Part shown: positions 7,018 through 16,286 of the stretch, in pieces | How positions within the stretch are numbered: position 1 is the first letter of the stretch | Layout of the letters: every line of letters starts with the position of its first letter | Source of the DNA: an uncultured Paraprevotella sp. | GTDB lineage: Bacteria > Bacteroidota > Bacteroidia > Bacteroidales > Bacteroidaceae | Assembly: GCA_900546665.1 (NCBI GenBank) | Contig: URDY01000029.1 | Span: 1-29,269 of the forward strand | DNA length: 29,269 nucleotides | Direction: 5' to 3' | Program-made: the position numbers and the translations under genes | The notes under the pieces: generated by a model | The model's database searches: none | What the model was told of the DNA's origin: nothing | Seen by the model: the letters and a program-made list of their open reading frames with translations, nothing else

Positions 7018-8916
7018 ATGGAACAGTTGAAGCATGAGTGCGGTGTAGCAATGATTCGTTTGTTGAAGCCGTTGACCTATTATCAGGAGAAATATGGGAC
7101 ATGGATGTATGGTTTGAACAAGCTGTATTTGCTCATGGAAAAACAGCACAATCGGGGTCAGGAAGGTGCCGGTTTGGCATGTGTTAAAATGAAATCCAAT
7201 CCGGGTGAAGAGTACATGTTTCGTGAGCGTGCTTTAGGAACAGGAGCCATTACGGAAATCTTTTCTGTTATTCAAAGCAAATTCAAGGATCTTACTGCAG
7301 AACAGATGACGGATGCGACGTTTGCAGAAAGTTGTTTGCCTTTTGTCGGTGAAATTTATATGGGCCACCTTCGGTATTCTACTACCGGAAAGAGTGGCCT
7401 TTCTTATGTCCATCCGTTTCTGCGCCGAAATAACTGGCGTGCCAAGAATCTGGCCTTATGCGGAAATTTCAATTTGACGAATGTAGATGAGGTTTTTCAG
7501 GAAATCACGTCAAAGGGACAGCATCCCCGTATTTTTTCGGATACTTATATTATGTTGGAACAAGTCGGTCACCGTCTGGATCGTGAAAGTGAACGGCTTT
7601 TTCAGGAAGCTTTGGAAAAAGGAATGTCCGGTATGGATATTACCTCGTATATAGAAGAGCATATAGATGTCAACAATGTACTCCGTACTTCCAGTCCGTT
7701 TTGGGATGGCGGTTATGTGGTTTGTGGCTTGACAGGTAGCGGTGAGATGTTTGCCATGCGTGATCCGTGGGGTATTCGTCCTGCTTTCTGGTACAAGGAT
7801 GATGAGGTCTTGGTTGTAGCTTCTGAACGTCCGGTCATACAGACTACGTTTGACGTGGATGTCGAAAGCGTGAAGGAACTTGCTCCGGGACAGGCTCTCA
7901 GCGTACGTAAGAACGGTACAGTCCGTTTGGAGCAGATTTTGCCACAACGTGAGGTTAAAGCCTGTTCGTTCGAACGGATCTATTTCAGCCGTGGAAGTGA
8001 CCGTGATATATATCTGGAAAGAAAGGCATTGGGAATGCAGTTGCGTGATTCCATTTTGAAGGCTGTGGATAATGATATCCAGAATACAGTCTTTTCCTTC
8101 ATACCCAATACGGCAGAGGTGGCATTTTATGGCATGCTGGATGGTTTCAAAGCTTATTTGAATCAAAGTAAAATCAAACAGATTGAGAGTCTGGGGCACC
8201 AGCCTACTCATGAAGAACTTGAATCAATATTGAATCAGTATATACGTAGTGAAAAGGTCGCCATCAAGGATATCAAGTTGCGTACTTTTATTACGGAGGG
8301 TAACAGCCGCAATGATTTGGCTGCGCATGTGTATGACATTACCTATGGCAGCGTGCGTGCCAAGGAAGATAATCTGGTTATCATTGATGACAGTATTGTA
8401 CGTGGTACCACTCTCAAGGAGAGTATTATCCGAATATTGGATCGTCTTCATCCCAAGAAGATCGTACTGGTGTCATCTTCACCCCAGGTGAGATATCCTG
8501 ATTATTACGGTATTGACATGTCCAACATGAATGAGTTTATTGCATTCAGGGCTGCAATAGAACTGTTGAAGGAACGTGGTATGACGTCTGTCATTGATGA
8601 AGTTTACAGAAAGAGTCTGGCACAACGTTCTTTGCCAAAAGAAGAAATGACTAACTATGTAAAAGAGATCTACCAGCCATTCTCAGATGAGGAGATTTCT
8701 GCTAAAATGGTAGAGATGTTACGTCCGAAAGGTGTGACTACGCCTATAGAAATTGTATACCAGACCTTGGACGGTTTGCATAAGGCATGTCCGAACCATC
8801 GCGGCGACTGGTACTTTAGTGGAGATTATCCCACTCCTGGCGGCGTAAAACTGGTCAACAAGGCATTTATAGATTATTATGAAACGGTGTATCACCATTC
8901 AAACACAAACAAATAA
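7018..8916 (+). CDS. purF: Amidophosphoribosyltransferase (PurF), extended Bacteroidetes type
   Basis: Makes 5-phosphoribosylamine from PRPP and glutamine, the first committed step of purine synthesis. The N-terminal Ntn glutaminase domain has the nucleophile Cys8 after a short propeptide (MEQLKHE, then CGV), so maturation by propeptide removal is expected; HNRGQEGAGLA (44-54) and GHLRYSTTG (116-124) are family motifs. The C-terminal phosphoribosyltransferase domain has a perfect PRPP loop, VIIDDSIVRGTT (454-465). At 632 residues it is well over 100 longer than E. coli or B. subtilis PurF, with extra sequence before the PRPP loop (about 376-450). The usual HNGN glutaminase motif reads CGNFN here. 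Cys316 (CSFERIYFSR) matches a cluster Cys of B. subtilis PurF, but the later PCFYGID Cys is replaced (PDYYGID), so a 4Fe-4S cluster is unlikely. Its stop lies 15 bases before carA. Confidence 0.88.
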   Translation: MEQLKHECGVAMIRLLKPLTYYQEKYGTWMYGLNKLYLLMEKQHNRGQEGAGLACVKMKSNPGEEYMFRERALGTGAITEIFSVIQSKFKDLTAEQMTDATFAESCLPFVGEIYMGHLRYSTTGKSGLSYVHPFLRRNNWRAKNLALCGNFNLTNVDEVFQEITSKGQHPRIFSDTYIMLEQVGHRLDRESERLFQEALEKGMSGMDITSYIEEHIDVNNVLRTSSPFWDGGYVVCGLTGSGEMFAMRDPWGIRPAFWYKDDEVLVVASERPVIQTTFDVDVESVKELAPGQALSVRKNGTVRLEQILPQREVKACSFERIYFSRGSDRDIYLERKALGMQLRDSILKAVDNDIQNTVFSFIPNTAEVAFYGMLDGFKAYLNQSKIKQIESLGHQPTHEELESILNQYIRSEKVAIKDIKLRTFITEGNSRNDLAAHVYDITYGSVRAKEDNLVIIDDSIVRGTTLKESIIRILDRLHPKKIVLVSSSPQVRYPDYYGIDMSNMNEFIAFRAAIELLKERGMTSVIDEVYRKSLAQRSLPKEEMTNYVKEIYQPFSDEEISAKMVEMLRPKGVTTPIEIVYQTLDGLHKACPNHRGDWYFSGDYPTPGGVKLVNKAFIDYYETVYHHSNTNK

Positions 8917-8931
8917 AGATAGTTTCCTAAG

Positions 8932-10014
8932 ATGAGAAATGTGACACTTATCCTTGACGACGGGAGCCGTTTTCACGGCAAGTCGTTCGGTTATGAGAAA
9001 CCGGTAGCGGGCGAAGTGGTTTTTAATACCGCGATGATGGGATATCCTGAAAGTTTGACGGATCCTTCTTATGCTGGTCAGTTAATGACACTGACTTATC
9101 CTTTGGTCGGCAACTATGGTGTTCCTCCTTTTACGATGGAAGCCAACGGATTGGCTACATTTATGGAGAGCGACAAAATTTATGCCAGTGCCATTATTGT
9201 GAGTGATTACAGTGAAGCCTACAGCCATTGGAATGCTAAGGAAAGTCTGGCCGACTGGCTGAAACGGGAACAGGTACCCGGTATTACCGGCATCGACACC
9301 CGCGAACTCACAAAGGTTCTCCGTGAACATGGTGTGATGATGGGAAAAATCGTGTTTGATGATGAACCGGACCGTATACCGGAGGCCAATTACAGCGGTG
9401 TGAATTTTGTGGATCAGGTTTCATGTAAAGAAATCATCCGTTATAATGAAGGTGCAGGCAAGAAGGTCGTGTTGGTGGACTGTGGTGTGAAGCATAACAT
9501 TATCCGTTGCTTGTTGAGACGCGGGGTAGAAGTCATTCGTGTACCATGGAATTATGACTTTAATGATCTGGAATTTGATGGTTTGTTCCTGGCTAACGGA
9601 CCGGGTGACCCCGATACATGTGAAGAAGCTGTAGCTAATATCCGTAAATTCCTGGCTAATCCGAAAGTTCGTCCGTGTATGGGTATCTGTATGGGTAACC
9701 AGCTTTTGAGCAAGGCTGCAGGAGCCCGGATCTACAAACTTAAATATGGTCACCGTAGCCACAATCAGCCTGTAAGAATGGTTGGTACAAACAAGTGCTT
9801 TATAACGAGCCAGAATCATGGATATGCCGTAGATCAGGAAACATTGGGTGCAGATTGGGAACCATATTTCATAAATATGAATGACGGTTCTAATGAAGGT
9901 GTGCGTCATCGTGTGAATCCTTGGTTTAGTGCCCAGTTCCATCCGGAAGCTTGCAGCGGTCCGGTAGACACAGAATTCTTGTTCGATGATTTTGTAAATT
10001 TGCTCAATAAGTAA
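8932..10014 (+). CDS. carA: Carbamoyl-phosphate synthase small (glutaminase) subunit
   Basis: Hydrolyses glutamine and passes ammonia through a tunnel to CarB. 360 residues: N-terminal CPSase small-chain domain (about 1-150; DDGSRFHGKSFG, GEVVFNTAMMGYPESLTDP) and a class I glutamine amidotransferase domain (about 178-360). The triad is visible: Cys253 in GICMGNQ, and His337 and Glu339 in QFHPEA. The wording of many segments (SQNHGYAVDQ, FINMNDGSNEG, DTEFLFDDF) resembles the glutaminase half of animal CPSases more than E. coli CarA. It lies 15 bases after purF and 7 bases before carB, so it is translated in one operon with both. No arginine or pyrimidine attenuator is seen. Confidence 0.96.
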   Translation: MRNVTLILDDGSRFHGKSFGYEKPVAGEVVFNTAMMGYPESLTDPSYAGQLMTLTYPLVGNYGVPPFTMEANGLATFMESDKIYASAIIVSDYSEAYSHWNAKESLADWLKREQVPGITGIDTRELTKVLREHGVMMGKIVFDDEPDRIPEANYSGVNFVDQVSCKEIIRYNEGAGKKVVLVDCGVKHNIIRCLLRRGVEVIRVPWNYDFNDLEFDGLFLANGPGDPDTCEEAVANIRKFLANPKVRPCMGICMGNQLLSKAAGARIYKLKYGHRSHNQPVRMVGTNKCFITSQNHGYAVDQETLGADWEPYFINMNDGSNEGVRHRVNPWFSAQFHPEACSGPVDTEFLFDDFVNLLNK

Positions 10015-10021
10015 GACGGTT

Positions 10022-13000
10022 ATGATAGATAAAAATATAAATAAAGTTTTGTTGCTGGGTTCCGGTGCATTGAAGATCGGAGAGGCCGGCGAATTTGATT
10101 ATTCTGGTTCACAGGCCCTCAAGGCATTGAAGGAAGAGGGTATTCAGACAGTTCTTATCAACCCCAACATTGCAACTGTGCAGACGAGTGAAGGCGTGGC
10201 AGACCAGATCTATTTCTTGCCGGTTACACCGTTTTTTGTAGAAAAGGTGATCGAAAAGGAGCGTCCACAAGGTATTTTGCTGGCCTTTGGCGGTCAGACA
10301 GCTTTGAATTGTGGTGTGTCTCTCTACAAGGATGGCATATTGGAGAAATATAATGTGCAGGTATTGGGTACTCCGGTGCAGGCCATTATCGATACGGAAG
10401 ACCGTGAACTTTTTGTCAAGAAACTCGATGAGATAGATGTCAAGACCATCAAGAGTCATGCTTGCGAAAATATAGAAGAAGCCAGAAAGGCGGCAGCTTC
10501 GCTGGGTTATCCGGTGATTATCCGTGCGGCTTATGCTTTGGGCGGATTGGGCTCCGGATTCTGTGATAATGAGGAGGAACTCAATAAATTGGCAGAAAAG
10601 GCCTTCTCTTTCTCTCCGCAGGTACTGGTAGAAAAGAGTCTTAAGGGATGGAAGGAGATTGAATATGAAGTAGTGCGCGACCGTTATGACAATTGCATCA
10701 CGGTATGTAATATGGAGAACTTCGACCCTCTGGGTATTCATACAGGAGAAAGTATTGTCGTTGCTCCGTCTCAGACCCTGACCAACTCGGAATATCACAA
10801 GCTCCGCGCATTGAGTATCAAGATTATCCGTCATATCGGTATTGTGGGCGAATGTAACGTACAGTATGCTTTCGATCCGGAATCAGAAGATTATCGTGTC
10901 ATTGAGGTTAATGCGCGTCTGAGCCGTTCTTCTGCATTGGCTTCCAAGGCGACCGGTTATCCGCTGGCTTTTGTGGCAGCCAAGTTAGGACTTGGTTACG
11001 GACTGTTTGAACTGAAAAACTCAGTAACCAGAACGACTTCAGCCTTCTTTGAGCCGGCACTGGATTATGTGGTATGTAAGATCCCTCGTTGGGATTTGGG
11101 TAAATTCCGTGGTGTCGACCGCGAATTGGGTTCTTCCATGAAGTCTGTGGGTGAGGTCATGGCTATCGGCCGTACTTTTGAAGAAGCCATTCAGAAAGGT
11201 TTGCGCATGATCGGCCAGGGTATGCACGGATTTGTGGAAAATAAAGAGTTGGAGATCGCTGATATTGATTCAGCTTTGCGCGAGCCGACTGATAAACGAA
11301 TTTTCATTATCTCAAAAGCGTTGTCACAAGGATATACGCTTGATCAGATCCACGAATTGACCAAGATCGACAAATGGTTCCTTCGCAAGCTTCAGAATAT
11401 CAAGGATACGTCAAAGGCATTGCATGCCTGCAAGAACATCAATGTGTTGGACAATGAATTGCTGAGAAAAGCCAAGATCCAGGGATTTACCGATTTCCAG
11501 ATTGCCCGTGCCTTGGGAATGGAAGAAGAAATGGATATAGAGGTGGCAGCTTTGATTGTCAGAAATCGCAGAAAGGCTGCCGGTATCATACCGGTAGTGA
11601 AGCAGATTGATACACTGGCTGCAGAATATCCGGCACAGACCAATTATCTGTATCTCACTTACAGTGGTGTTGCTAATGATATCGTTTACGAACAGGATAA
11701 GCGCAGCATTGTTGTTTTGGGTTCCGGTGCTTACCGAATCGGTTCTTCTGTTGAGTTCGACTGGTGTGGCGTTCAGGCTTTGAATACGATCCGTAAGGAA
11801 GGATACCGTTCGGTAATGATCAATTATAATCCTGAAACGGTATCTACGGATTATGACATGTGTGACCGCCTCTATTTTGATGAGCTGACATTCGAACGCG
11901 TATTGGATATCCTTGATCTGGAATGTCCGAAGGGTGTAATTGTCAGCACGGGAGGTCAGATTCCAAACAATCTGGCCATGCGTCTGGATCAGCAGCGTGT
12001 ACCTATTCTCGGTACTACGGCACAGAGTATTGATAATGCTGAAGACCGCGAAAAGTTCTCAGCCATGTTGAACCGGATTGGTGTGGATCAGCCGGAGTGG
12101 AGTGCCCTGACCAACATGGAAGATGTAGACCGCTTTATTGAGAAGGTTGGTTTCCCTGTGTTGGTTCGTCCGTCTTATGTATTGTCTGGTGCGGCAATGA
12201 ATGTATGCTCCAATCAGGAAGAACTTGAGCGTTTCCTGAAACTGGCAGCCAATGTTTCGCAGAAGCATCCTGTGGTGATCAGTAAGTTCCTTCAGCATGC
12301 CAAGGAAGTGGAGATGGATGCCGTAGCCCGCAATGGTGAGATCATTGCTTATGCCATCAGTGAACATATTGAGTTTGCGGGTGTGCATTCAGGTGATGCC
12401 ACCATTCAGTTCCCGGCACAGAAACTGTATGTAGAGACCGTACGTCGGATCAAGAGAATTTCCGGACAGATCGCCAAGGAGTTGAAGATCAGCGGTCCGT
12501 TTAATATCCAGTTCCTGGCGCGTGACAATGATATTAAGGTAATCGAATGTAACCTGCGTGCTTCAAGAAGCTTCCCGTTCGTGAGCAAGGTATTGAAGAT
12601 CAACCTGATTGAACTGGCTACTAAGGTCATGTTGGGTCTTCCGGTAGAGAAACCGCACAAGAGCCTCTTTGATTTCGACTATGTGGGCATCAAGGCCAGT
12701 CAGTTCTCGTTCAACCGTTTGCAGAAAGCCGATCCGGTTCTGGGCGTGGATATGGCTTCAACAGGTGAGGTTGGTTGCTTGGGTGATGAGACCGGCAGTG
12801 CATTGCTTAACGCCATGCTTTCCGTAGGACAGCGTATACCTAAGAAGAATATTCTGCTTTCAACGGGTGGAGCCAAACAAAAGGCTGAAATGCTCGATGC
12901 GGCGCGGACGTTGAAAGAGCACGGTTATAATCTTTATGCTACTGGTGGTACCAGCCGTTATCTGACAGAAAACGGAATAGAAAACACCTTGGTATATTGG

Positions 13001-13246
13001 CCAAGCGAGTCTTGGGAGCCTCAGGCTTTGACCATGCTTCATCGTCGTGAAATAGATATGGTGGTAAATATTCCGAAGGACCTGACGGCAGGAGAATTGA
13101 GTAACGGATATAAAATCCGTCGTGCGGCAGTCGATCTCAATATTCCGCTCATAACCAATTCCCGTCTGGCAAGTGCATTCATTCAGGCCTTTTGTCACAT
13201 TAAAATGGAAGATTTGCCAATAAAAAGTTGGTCAGAATATAAGTAA
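10022..13246 (+). CDS. carB: Carbamoyl-phosphate synthase large subunit
   Basis: Makes carbamoyl phosphate from bicarbonate, ammonia and two ATP for pyrimidine and arginine synthesis. 1074 residues, the standard length. Order: first ATP-grasp/carboxyphosphate half (about 1-400; GSGALKIGEAGEFDYSGSQ, AYALGGLGSG, EVNARLSRSSALASKATG), oligomerisation segment (about 400-560), second carbamate-kinase half (about 565-935; GSGAYRIGSSVEFDWCGVQ, RPSYVLSGAAMNV, ECNLRASRSFPFVSK), and a C-terminal MGS-like regulatory domain (about 945-1074; STGGAKQKAEML, YATGGTSRYL). The MGS domain is where UMP, IMP or ornithine act in enteric CarB; the effector here is not known. Many blocks (INPNIATVQTS, GWKEIEYEVVRD, VCNMEN, KIPRWDLGKF, KQIDTLAAEYP) match animal CPS1/CAD wording as I recall it. 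Confidence 0.97.
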   Translation: MIDKNINKVLLLGSGALKIGEAGEFDYSGSQALKALKEEGIQTVLINPNIATVQTSEGVADQIYFLPVTPFFVEKVIEKERPQGILLAFGGQTALNCGVSLYKDGILEKYNVQVLGTPVQAIIDTEDRELFVKKLDEIDVKTIKSHACENIEEARKAAASLGYPVIIRAAYALGGLGSGFCDNEEELNKLAEKAFSFSPQVLVEKSLKGWKEIEYEVVRDRYDNCITVCNMENFDPLGIHTGESIVVAPSQTLTNSEYHKLRALSIKIIRHIGIVGECNVQYAFDPESEDYRVIEVNARLSRSSALASKATGYPLAFVAAKLGLGYGLFELKNSVTRTTSAFFEPALDYVVCKIPRWDLGKFRGVDRELGSSMKSVGEVMAIGRTFEEAIQKGLRMIGQGMHGFVENKELEIADIDSALREPTDKRIFIISKALSQGYTLDQIHELTKIDKWFLRKLQNIKDTSKALHACKNINVLDNELLRKAKIQGFTDFQIARALGMEEEMDIEVAALIVRNRRKAAGIIPVVKQIDTLAAEYPAQTNYLYLTYSGVANDIVYEQDKRSIVVLGSGAYRIGSSVEFDWCGVQALNTIRKEGYRSVMINYNPETVSTDYDMCDRLYFDELTFERVLDILDLECPKGVIVSTGGQIPNNLAMRLDQQRVPILGTTAQSIDNAEDREKFSAMLNRIGVDQPEWSALTNMEDVDRFIEKVGFPVLVRPSYVLSGAAMNVCSNQEELERFLKLAANVSQKHPVVISKFLQHAKEVEMDAVARNGEIIAYAISEHIEFAGVHSGDATIQFPAQKLYVETVRRIKRISGQIAKELKISGPFNIQFLARDNDIKVIECNLRASRSFPFVSKVLKINLIELATKVMLGLPVEKPHKSLFDFDYVGIKASQFSFNRLQKADPVLGVDMASTGEVGCLGDETGSALLNAMLSVGQRIPKKNILLSTGGAKQKAEMLDAARTLKEHGYNLYATGGTSRYLTENGIENTLVYWPSESWEPQALTMLHRREIDMVVNIPKDLTAGELSNGYKIRRAAVDLNIPLITNSRLASAFIQAFCHIKMEDLPIKSWSEYK

Positions 13247-13262
13247 ACCTATAAAAAAAGGT

Positions 13263-13270
13263 TAACTTTG
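13263..13270 (+). promoter_or_regulatory. Possible internal -7 element before cysC
   Basis: TAACTTTG fits the Bacteroides -7 consensus in the 51-base gap between carB and cysC, and transcription from it would begin about 20 bases before the cysC ATG. No -33 TTTG lies at the right distance (the nearest TTG, at 13228-13230, is too far). A short imperfect hairpin (13246-13250 with 13259-13263) has no T run, so carB read-through into cysC is also possible. Confidence 0.4.
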
Positions 13271-13297
13271 TGCTCTGAACCATAAAATGATACATTA

Positions 13298-13900
13298 ATG
13301 ACAGAAGCAACAAATATCTATCCGATATATGATAAAATGATGACCCGCGCTGACAAGGAGAAACTCCTTGGACAGCGCGGTGTCATGATTTGGTTTACCG
13401 GACTTTCCGGATCCGGAAAAAGTACGGTAGCTTTGGGCGTGGAGCGTGAGCTTCATAAACGTGGGGTCTTATGCCGTATTCTGGACGGAGACAATATCCG
13501 TAGCGGCATCAACAAGAACCTGGGTTTTTCGGCTGATGACCGAAAGGAAAATATCCGTCGTATTGCCGAAGTCGGAAAGCTGTTTGTCGATACGGGAATA
13601 GTCACACTGGCTGCATTTATAAGCCCTACCAACGAGTCACGGCAGATGGCTGCCGGAATTATCGGTATGGAAGACTTTAAGGAAGTGTATATTTCCACAC
13701 CGCTTGAGGTGTGTGAGAAGCGTGATGTAAAAGGGCTGTATGCCCGTGCACGGAGAGGAGATATCCAGAATTTTACCGGTATCAGCGCACCGTTTGAAGT
13801 GCCTGAAAATCCGGCCTTGTCGTTGGATACGTCTGTGCTTTCTCTTGAAGAGTGTGTAAATAAAGTGTTGGAATTAATATTGAAAACTACAAATAAATAA
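13298..13900 (+). CDS. cysC: Adenylylsulfate (APS) kinase
   Basis: Phosphorylates APS with ATP at the 3' hydroxyl to give PAPS, the universal sulfonate donor (cytoplasm). 200 residues, the normal length. Seen: P-loop GLSGSGKST at 35-43; the substrate and lid segments [21 protein letters not shown] and [14 protein letters not shown]; and [18 protein letters not shown] near the C terminus. It is first of four closely spaced genes, with cysD starting 7 bases after its stop. No cysH (PAPS reductase), cysI/J or aprAB is in the window, so the PAPS is most simply explained as the donor for the sulfotransferase encoded three genes downstream. Confidence 0.96.
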   Translation: MTEATNIYPIYDKMMTRADKEKLLGQRGVMIWFTGLSGSGKSTVALGVERELHKRGVLCRILDGDNIRSGINKNLGFSADDRKENIRRIAEVGKLFVDTGIVTLAAFISPTNESRQMAAGIIGMEDFKEVYISTPLEVCEKRDVKGLYARARRGDIQNFTGISAPFEVPENPALSLDTSVLSLEECVNKVLELILKTTNK

Positions 13901-13907
13901 TTGGATT

Positions 13908-14816
13908 ATGGCAGAGTACAAATTAAGCCATTTGCAGGAATTGGAAGCAGAGTCCATTCACATTATTCGTGAAGTGGCTGCTGAATTCGAAAATCCTGTG
14001 ATGTTATATTCTATCGGTAAGGACTCTTCCGTGATGGTTCGTTTGGCTGAGAAAGCCTTTGCACCGGGAAAAGTGCCGTTTCCACTGATGCATATAGACT
14101 CAAAATGGAAGTTTAAGGAGATGATTCAGTTCCGCGATGATTATGCGCGCAAATATGGCTGGAATCTGATTGTCGAATCAAATATGGAAGCGTTTAAGGC
14201 TGGAGTAGGACCGTTTACGCATGGCAGTAAAGTGCATACGGATCTGATGAAGACCAAAGCGCTTTTGGATGCATTGGCCAAGTATAAGTTTGATGCAGCA
14301 TTTGGCGGTGCACGTCGTGATGAAGAAAAGAGCCGTGCCAAAGAACGCATATTCTCTTTCCGTGACCAGTTCCAGCAGTGGGACCCGAAGAATCAGCGTC
14401 CGGAATTGTGGGACATATACAACAGCCGTATACACAAAGGAGAGAGTATCAGAGTATTCCCTTTGAGCAACTGGACTGAGCTTGATATCTGGCAGTATAT
14501 CCGCCTGGAAAACATACCGATCGTGCCGCTGTATTTTGCCAAGGAACGTCCTGTGGTCAATATAGACGGCCAGCTTATTATGCCGGATGACGACCGTTTG
14601 CCTGAGAAGTATCGTGACAAGATAGAAATGCGTAAGATCCGTTTCCGTACATTGGGATGCTGGCCGCTTACTGGAGCTATCGAAAGTGAGGCTGACACGA
14701 TAGAGAAAATCGTAGAAGAGATGATGACTACAACCAAGAGCGAGCGTACGACCCGTGTGATCGATTTCGACCAGGAAGCATCCATGGAACAGAAGAAACG
14801 TGAAGGCTATTTCTAA
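13908..14816 (+). CDS. cysD: Sulfate adenylyltransferase subunit 2 (ATP sulfurylase catalytic subunit)
   Basis: Adenylates sulfate with ATP to form APS and pyrophosphate, a step made favourable by GTP hydrolysis in its partner CysN. 302 residues, the same as E. coli CysD. PP-loop motif SIGKDSS at residues 35-41, followed by [16 protein letters not shown] and the [17 protein letters not shown] segment, all standard for this N-type ATP pyrophosphatase. A C-terminal basic, Gln/Lys-rich tail ends in KKREGYF. It lies between cysC (7 bases) and cysN (19 bases). Confidence 0.97.
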   Translation: MAEYKLSHLQELEAESIHIIREVAAEFENPVMLYSIGKDSSVMVRLAEKAFAPGKVPFPLMHIDSKWKFKEMIQFRDDYARKYGWNLIVESNMEAFKAGVGPFTHGSKVHTDLMKTKALLDALAKYKFDAAFGGARRDEEKSRAKERIFSFRDQFQQWDPKNQRPELWDIYNSRIHKGESIRVFPLSNWTELDIWQYIRLENIPIVPLYFAKERPVVNIDGQLIMPDDDRLPEKYRDKIEMRKIRFRTLGCWPLTGAIESEADTIEKIVEEMMTTTKSERTTRVIDFDQEASMEQKKREGYF

Positions 14817-14835
14817 AAATGGAGGAGACAAAACT

Positions 14836-16263
14836 ATGGCAATTACAGATATAAAAGCATTTTTGGATCAGGACGAAAAGAAAGATCTTCTTCGCCTGCT
14901 GACTGCCGGTTCGGTTGATGATGGCAAGTCTACCCTGATAGGCCGTTTGTTGTTTGACAGCAAGAAATTGTACGAAGACCAGTTGCAGGCATTGGAACGC
15001 GACAGTAAACGCGTGGGTAATGCCGGCGACCATATTGACTACGCACTCCTTCTTGACGGTTTGAAGGCTGAACGTGAGGAAGGTATCACTATCGATGTGG
15101 CTTACCGTTATTTCTCTACCAATCAGCGTAAGTTTATCATCGCCGACACTCCGGGACATGAGCAGTATACCCGTAACATGATTACGGGCGGTTCAACGGC
15201 CAATCTGGCTATCATCCTTGTGGATGCCCGTACGGGCGTAATTACGCAGACCCGCCGTCATACTTTCCTGGTTTCGTTGTTGGGTATCAAACACATCGTG
15301 CTGGCAGTCAACAAGATGGATTTGGTCGATTTTGACGAGTCCGTATTCAATGCCATTGTCGAAGAATATAAGGCACTGACAGACCGTTTGAACATAGAGG
15401 ATGTCACTTGTTTCCCGTTGTCTGCACTGGACGGTGACAACGTGGTGGAGAAGTCAGAACGTACGCCATGGTATGAAGGACCGGCATTGTTGGATTTCCT
15501 GGAAAACGTGCCTATTCATACGGACCGCAATATGACAGATTTCCGCTATCCGGTACAATATGTGCTTCGTCCGAATCTGGATTTCCGCGGATTTTGTGGC
15601 AAGATAGCTTCAGGTGTAGTTCATAAGGGTGATGAGATTATGGCTTTGCCTTCACGCAAGGTTTCTCATGTCAAGGAGATCGTCACTTACGATGGAAATC
15701 TGGATGAGGCTTTCTGTCCGCAGAGCGTAACCCTGACTTTGGAAGATGAGATTGATATATCCCGTGGTGAAATGTTGGTACATCCGGATAACCTGCCCGA
15801 AATAGGTCGTCATTTTGAGACGATGTTGGTATGGATGGACGAGGAGCCAATGGACAGAAGCAAACAGTTCTATCTCAAGCATAATACCAATACGACCAGA
15901 GCTACTGTTGACGAAATCTGTTATCAGGTAGATGTCAACACCATGGAGCAGCATCCGGCTGATGGCTTTAAATTGAATGAGATCGGAAGAGTGAAAATCA
16001 CCACTGCCAAGACCTTGTTTTATGATGCTTATCAGAAGAACAGGGCTACGGGTTCGTTTATCCTGATTGATCCGATTACCAACAATACGAGCGCAGTGGG
16101 TATGATTATCGGTCCTACCGATGCCAAGGATATTGACGTGGAACGTCTTCCGGAGCTTAATCTGCCTAAGTTGGGCATAGGTCCCGAACATTACGAAGCC
16201 ATTGAGAAGGCCGTGAAGGATCTGGAACGTCAGGGCATTGCCATTGAGATAATTAAAGAGTAA
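14836..16263 (+). CDS. cysN: Sulfate adenylyltransferase subunit 1 (GTPase)
   Basis: GTPase partner of CysD; hydrolysis of GTP drives APS formation. 475 residues, equal to E. coli CysN, with no fused CysC domain (cysC is separate here). G1 GSVDDGKST at 25-33, G3 [13 protein letters not shown]4 NKMDLVD, then two beta-barrel domains as in EF-1alpha/EF-Tu relatives ([19 protein letters not shown] onward). I place the start at the ATG at 14836 because an unusually good Shine-Dalgarno site (GGAGGAG, 14821-14827) sits just before it. The longer in-frame start at 14800 would overlap the end of cysD and adds a non-family sequence. Confidence 0.96.
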   Translation: MAITDIKAFLDQDEKKDLLRLLTAGSVDDGKSTLIGRLLFDSKKLYEDQLQALERDSKRVGNAGDHIDYALLLDGLKAEREEGITIDVAYRYFSTNQRKFIIADTPGHEQYTRNMITGGSTANLAIILVDARTGVITQTRRHTFLVSLLGIKHIVLAVNKMDLVDFDESVFNAIVEEYKALTDRLNIEDVTCFPLSALDGDNVVEKSERTPWYEGPALLDFLENVPIHTDRNMTDFRYPVQYVLRPNLDFRGFCGKIASGVVHKGDEIMALPSRKVSHVKEIVTYDGNLDEAFCPQSVTLTLEDEIDISRGEMLVHPDNLPEIGRHFETMLVWMDEEPMDRSKQFYLKHNTNTTRATVDEICYQVDVNTMEQHPADGFKLNEIGRVKITTAKTLFYDAYQKNRATGSFILIDPITNNTSAVGMIIGPTDAKDIDVERLPELNLPKLGIGPEHYEAIEKAVKDLERQGIAIEIIKE

Positions 16264-16286
16264 GCATCATTTATTTAAATAATGTT

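Noticed and set aside
13246..13263. Small hairpin after carB as a terminator
   Set aside because: Only five base pairs and no T run.
14800..14835. Upstream in-frame start for cysN
   Set aside because: Would overlap the end of cysD; the downstream ATG has a strong GGAGGAG site and gives the normal 475-aa family length.
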